This document shows positions 4,694-5,843 of a DNA stretch of 5,843 bases, in pieces; within the stretch, counting starts at the first letter, position 1, and the number at the start of each line of letters is the position of its first letter. The notes under the pieces were generated by a model. That model was not told the DNA's origin and ran no database searches. It saw nothing but the letters and a program-made list of their open reading frames with translations. The DNA is taken from positions 1 to 5,843 of the forward strand of contig MTNI01000019.1 in NCBI GenBank assembly GCA_002011415.1, read 5' to 3'. The position numbers and the translations under genes are program-made. The DNA is from Candidatus Acetothermia bacterium JdFR-47. Lineage in GTDB: Bacteria > Bipolaricaulota > Bipolaricaulia > Bipolaricaulales > Bipolaricaulaceae.

Positions 4694-5843
4694 ATCATAG
4701 GATCGAGCGAATCCAGGAGGACTTTCCCCTCCTCAAGGAGGTGGTTTGGCTTGCCTCCGCCGGGGTGGGGCCCATGCCCCGGACCGCCCTCTCCGCCATG
4801 GCCGAGGTCCAGTCGCGCCTGTACGAGCGCCTTGACCCCGCCGCCTGGGAGGAGGAGTACGGCGAACGCTGCCGGAAGCTCGTCGCCAGGCTCCTCGCCG
4901 TGGCCCCGGAGGAAATCGCCCTCGTCCGCTCCACCACCGAAGGCCTGAACGCCATAGCCGGCGCTATCCCCTGGAAGCGCGGCGATACGATCGTGATCAC
5001 AGATCAGGAGTATCCGGCGAACGTCGTCCCTTGGTACCACCAGGCGCACTACCGTGGCCTCGAGGTGCGGGTGGTGTCCTCCGAAAACGGGCGCCTGCCC
5101 CTGAAGAGATTTAAGGAGGCCATCGACCACCACACCCGGGTGGTGGCGGTGAGTCACGTCCAGTTCGCGAGCGGTTTCCGCACCGACCTCGCTGCCCTCG
5201 CCGAGCTCGCCCACGCCCACGGGGCACTGCTCATCGTGGACGGGATCCAAGCCGTGGGTGCCCTCCACGTGCAGCCGCAGGAGCTGGGAATAGACGCCCT
5301 GGCCTGCGGCGGCTACAAGTGGCTATGTGGCCCACTCGGAACTGGGTTCTTGTACGTGCGCCGCGAGCTCGCCGAAGAACTTAACCCGATGGCCCTAGGC
5401 TACGAGCAGATCTCCGCCCCGGAATACGAGGCGATCTGGGACGCCCTCTGCGCCGGGGGGACTTGGGTGCGGGATTTCTCGCAGCCCGCCGCAGGGGCAA
5501 AGCGGTTCGACGGGGTGGGGCTAAACCCAGCCCTGCTCTCCGGCCTGGCCGCGGCGGTAGAGTACTTCCTGGATCTGGGCTTGGACTGGATCGAGGAGCG
5601 GGTGCTGGAGCTCTCCGGCCGGTTGATCGAGCGGCTGCGCGAGGGGGGCTACTCCGTCGTCACCCCGGAGGAGCGAAAGGAGCGGGCGGGGATCGTGCTC
5701 TTCCGCGGCCCCTGGGACCTTTCTAGCAAAGCTGCCGAGCTTGAGAAGAGGTTGCTTGCGGCCGGAGTGGTGGCCAGCATCCGGGCCGGTGGGATTCGCG
5801 CCTCATGTCACTTCTTCAACACGGAAGAGGATTTCGAACGCTT
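4690..5843 (+). CDS. Class V aminotransferase-fold PLP enzyme (cysteine desulfurase/isopenicillin N epimerase-like), 3' truncated
   Basis: The frame runs from ATG 4690, inside the ATGA overlap with the previous gene, off the window edge after 384 complete residues. It is a fold-type-I PLP enzyme of the class V group: WLASAGVGPMPR (20-31) at the N-terminal substrate loop and RSTTEGLNAIAG (80-91) for the cofactor phosphate. SHVQFASGFRTDL (155-167) follows, then VDGIQAVGAL (183-192) with the pyridine-binding D184 and Q187. ACGGYKWLCGPLGTGFLYV (205-223) carries the Schiff-base lysine K210. Near the break RAGGIRASCHFFNTEEDFER resembles the usual GGGxRxSxHxYNT end, so only a dozen or so residues should be missing. 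The mobile Cys loop of IscS/SufS cannot be confirmed: the region after residue 360 lacks an obvious RxGxHCA, and C373 is in the SCHFFNT strand. It is thus better called a class V aminotransferase of unknown substrate than a desulfurase. No clear ribosome site precedes it, so translation probably depends on coupling. Confidence 0.9.
   Translation, partial: MNHRIERIQEDFPLLKEVVWLASAGVGPMPRTALSAMAEVQSRLYERLDPAAWEEEYGERCRKLVARLLAVAPEEIALVRSTTEGLNAIAGAIPWKRGDTIVITDQEYPANVVPWYHQAHYRGLEVRVVSSENGRLPLKRFKEAIDHHTRVVAVSHVQFASGFRTDLAALAELAHAHGALLIVDGIQAVGALHVQPQELGIDALACGGYKWLCGPLGTGFLYVRRELAEELNPMALGYEQISAPEYEAIWDALCAGGTWVRDFSQPAAGAKRFDGVGLNPALLSGLAAAVEYFLDLGLDWIEERVLELSGRLIERLREGGYSVVTPEERKERAGIVLFRGPWDLSSKAAELEKRLLAAGVVASIRAGGIRASCHFFNTEEDFER

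Noticed and set aside
4642..5268. Minus-strand open frame (208 codons) opposite the class V aminotransferase
   Set aside because: The sense strand carries all catalytic motifs of the PLP enzyme. The antisense frame is Gly/His/Pro-rich with no family resemblance.
1..5843. Mobile element, CRISPR array, tRNA or rRNA
   Set aside because: I saw no transposase or integrase motifs, no regularly spaced direct repeats, no tRNA-like cloverleaf and no rRNA-like stretch on either strand.

Overview
The window is GC-rich bacterial chromosomal DNA, judged by eye. Almost all of it is coding, with short spacers, strong AGGAGG-type ribosome sites and several genes that overlap by 1-4 nt. Nothing in it is specific enough to name the organism. 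The gene families (a beta-subunit-like PLP protein, XdhC, a THEP1-type NTPase, flavin-reductase-like proteins, a TIGR02822-like Zn-ADH) are common in deep-branching, often thermophilic or anaerobic lineages such as Chloroflexota, Bipolaricaulota or Thermotogota relatives. That is an inference only.

Left part (1-1230). The 3' end of a plus-strand gene, probably a PLP-dependent 'subunit beta' type protein, converges on a minus-strand branched-chain amino acid aminotransferase gene (ilvE). The two share a perfect 15-bp inverted repeat that can terminate transcription from both sides. ilvE is broken by one missing base in a C/G run: the reading frame stops at TGA (598-600) and resumes with an overlapping GTG, giving N- and C-terminal pieces of 210 and 98 residues. 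Restoring one base gives a normal 308-residue enzyme.

Divergent promoter region (1231-1348). ilvE fires leftwards from a TAGAAT-type -10 box. The rightward genes have a good extended -10 promoter placed so that transcription should start at or next to the ATG of the first gene, which suggests a leaderless mRNA.

Right part (1349-5843). Six plus-strand genes lie in a row: XdhC (molybdenum-cofactor chaperone); a THEP1-like P-loop NTPase; an FMN-binding split-barrel (PPOX) protein; a zinc-dependent alcohol dehydrogenase; a flavin-reductase-domain protein; and a class V aminotransferase cut by the window edge just before its end. Spacing is tight (0, 53 and 11 nt, then overlaps of 1 and 4 nt), so they look like one or two operons. 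The first pair suggests maturation of a molybdenum enzyme that lies outside the window. The last four are a redox/PLP set with no assigned pathway.

The most unusual point is the NTPase. It has no ATG, GTG or TTG start upstream of its Walker A motif. It begins in frame directly after the XdhC stop, and it could be reached by an ATT start, by stop readthrough, or by a -1 shift at an A AAA AAG heptamer that lies in frame behind a GTG.
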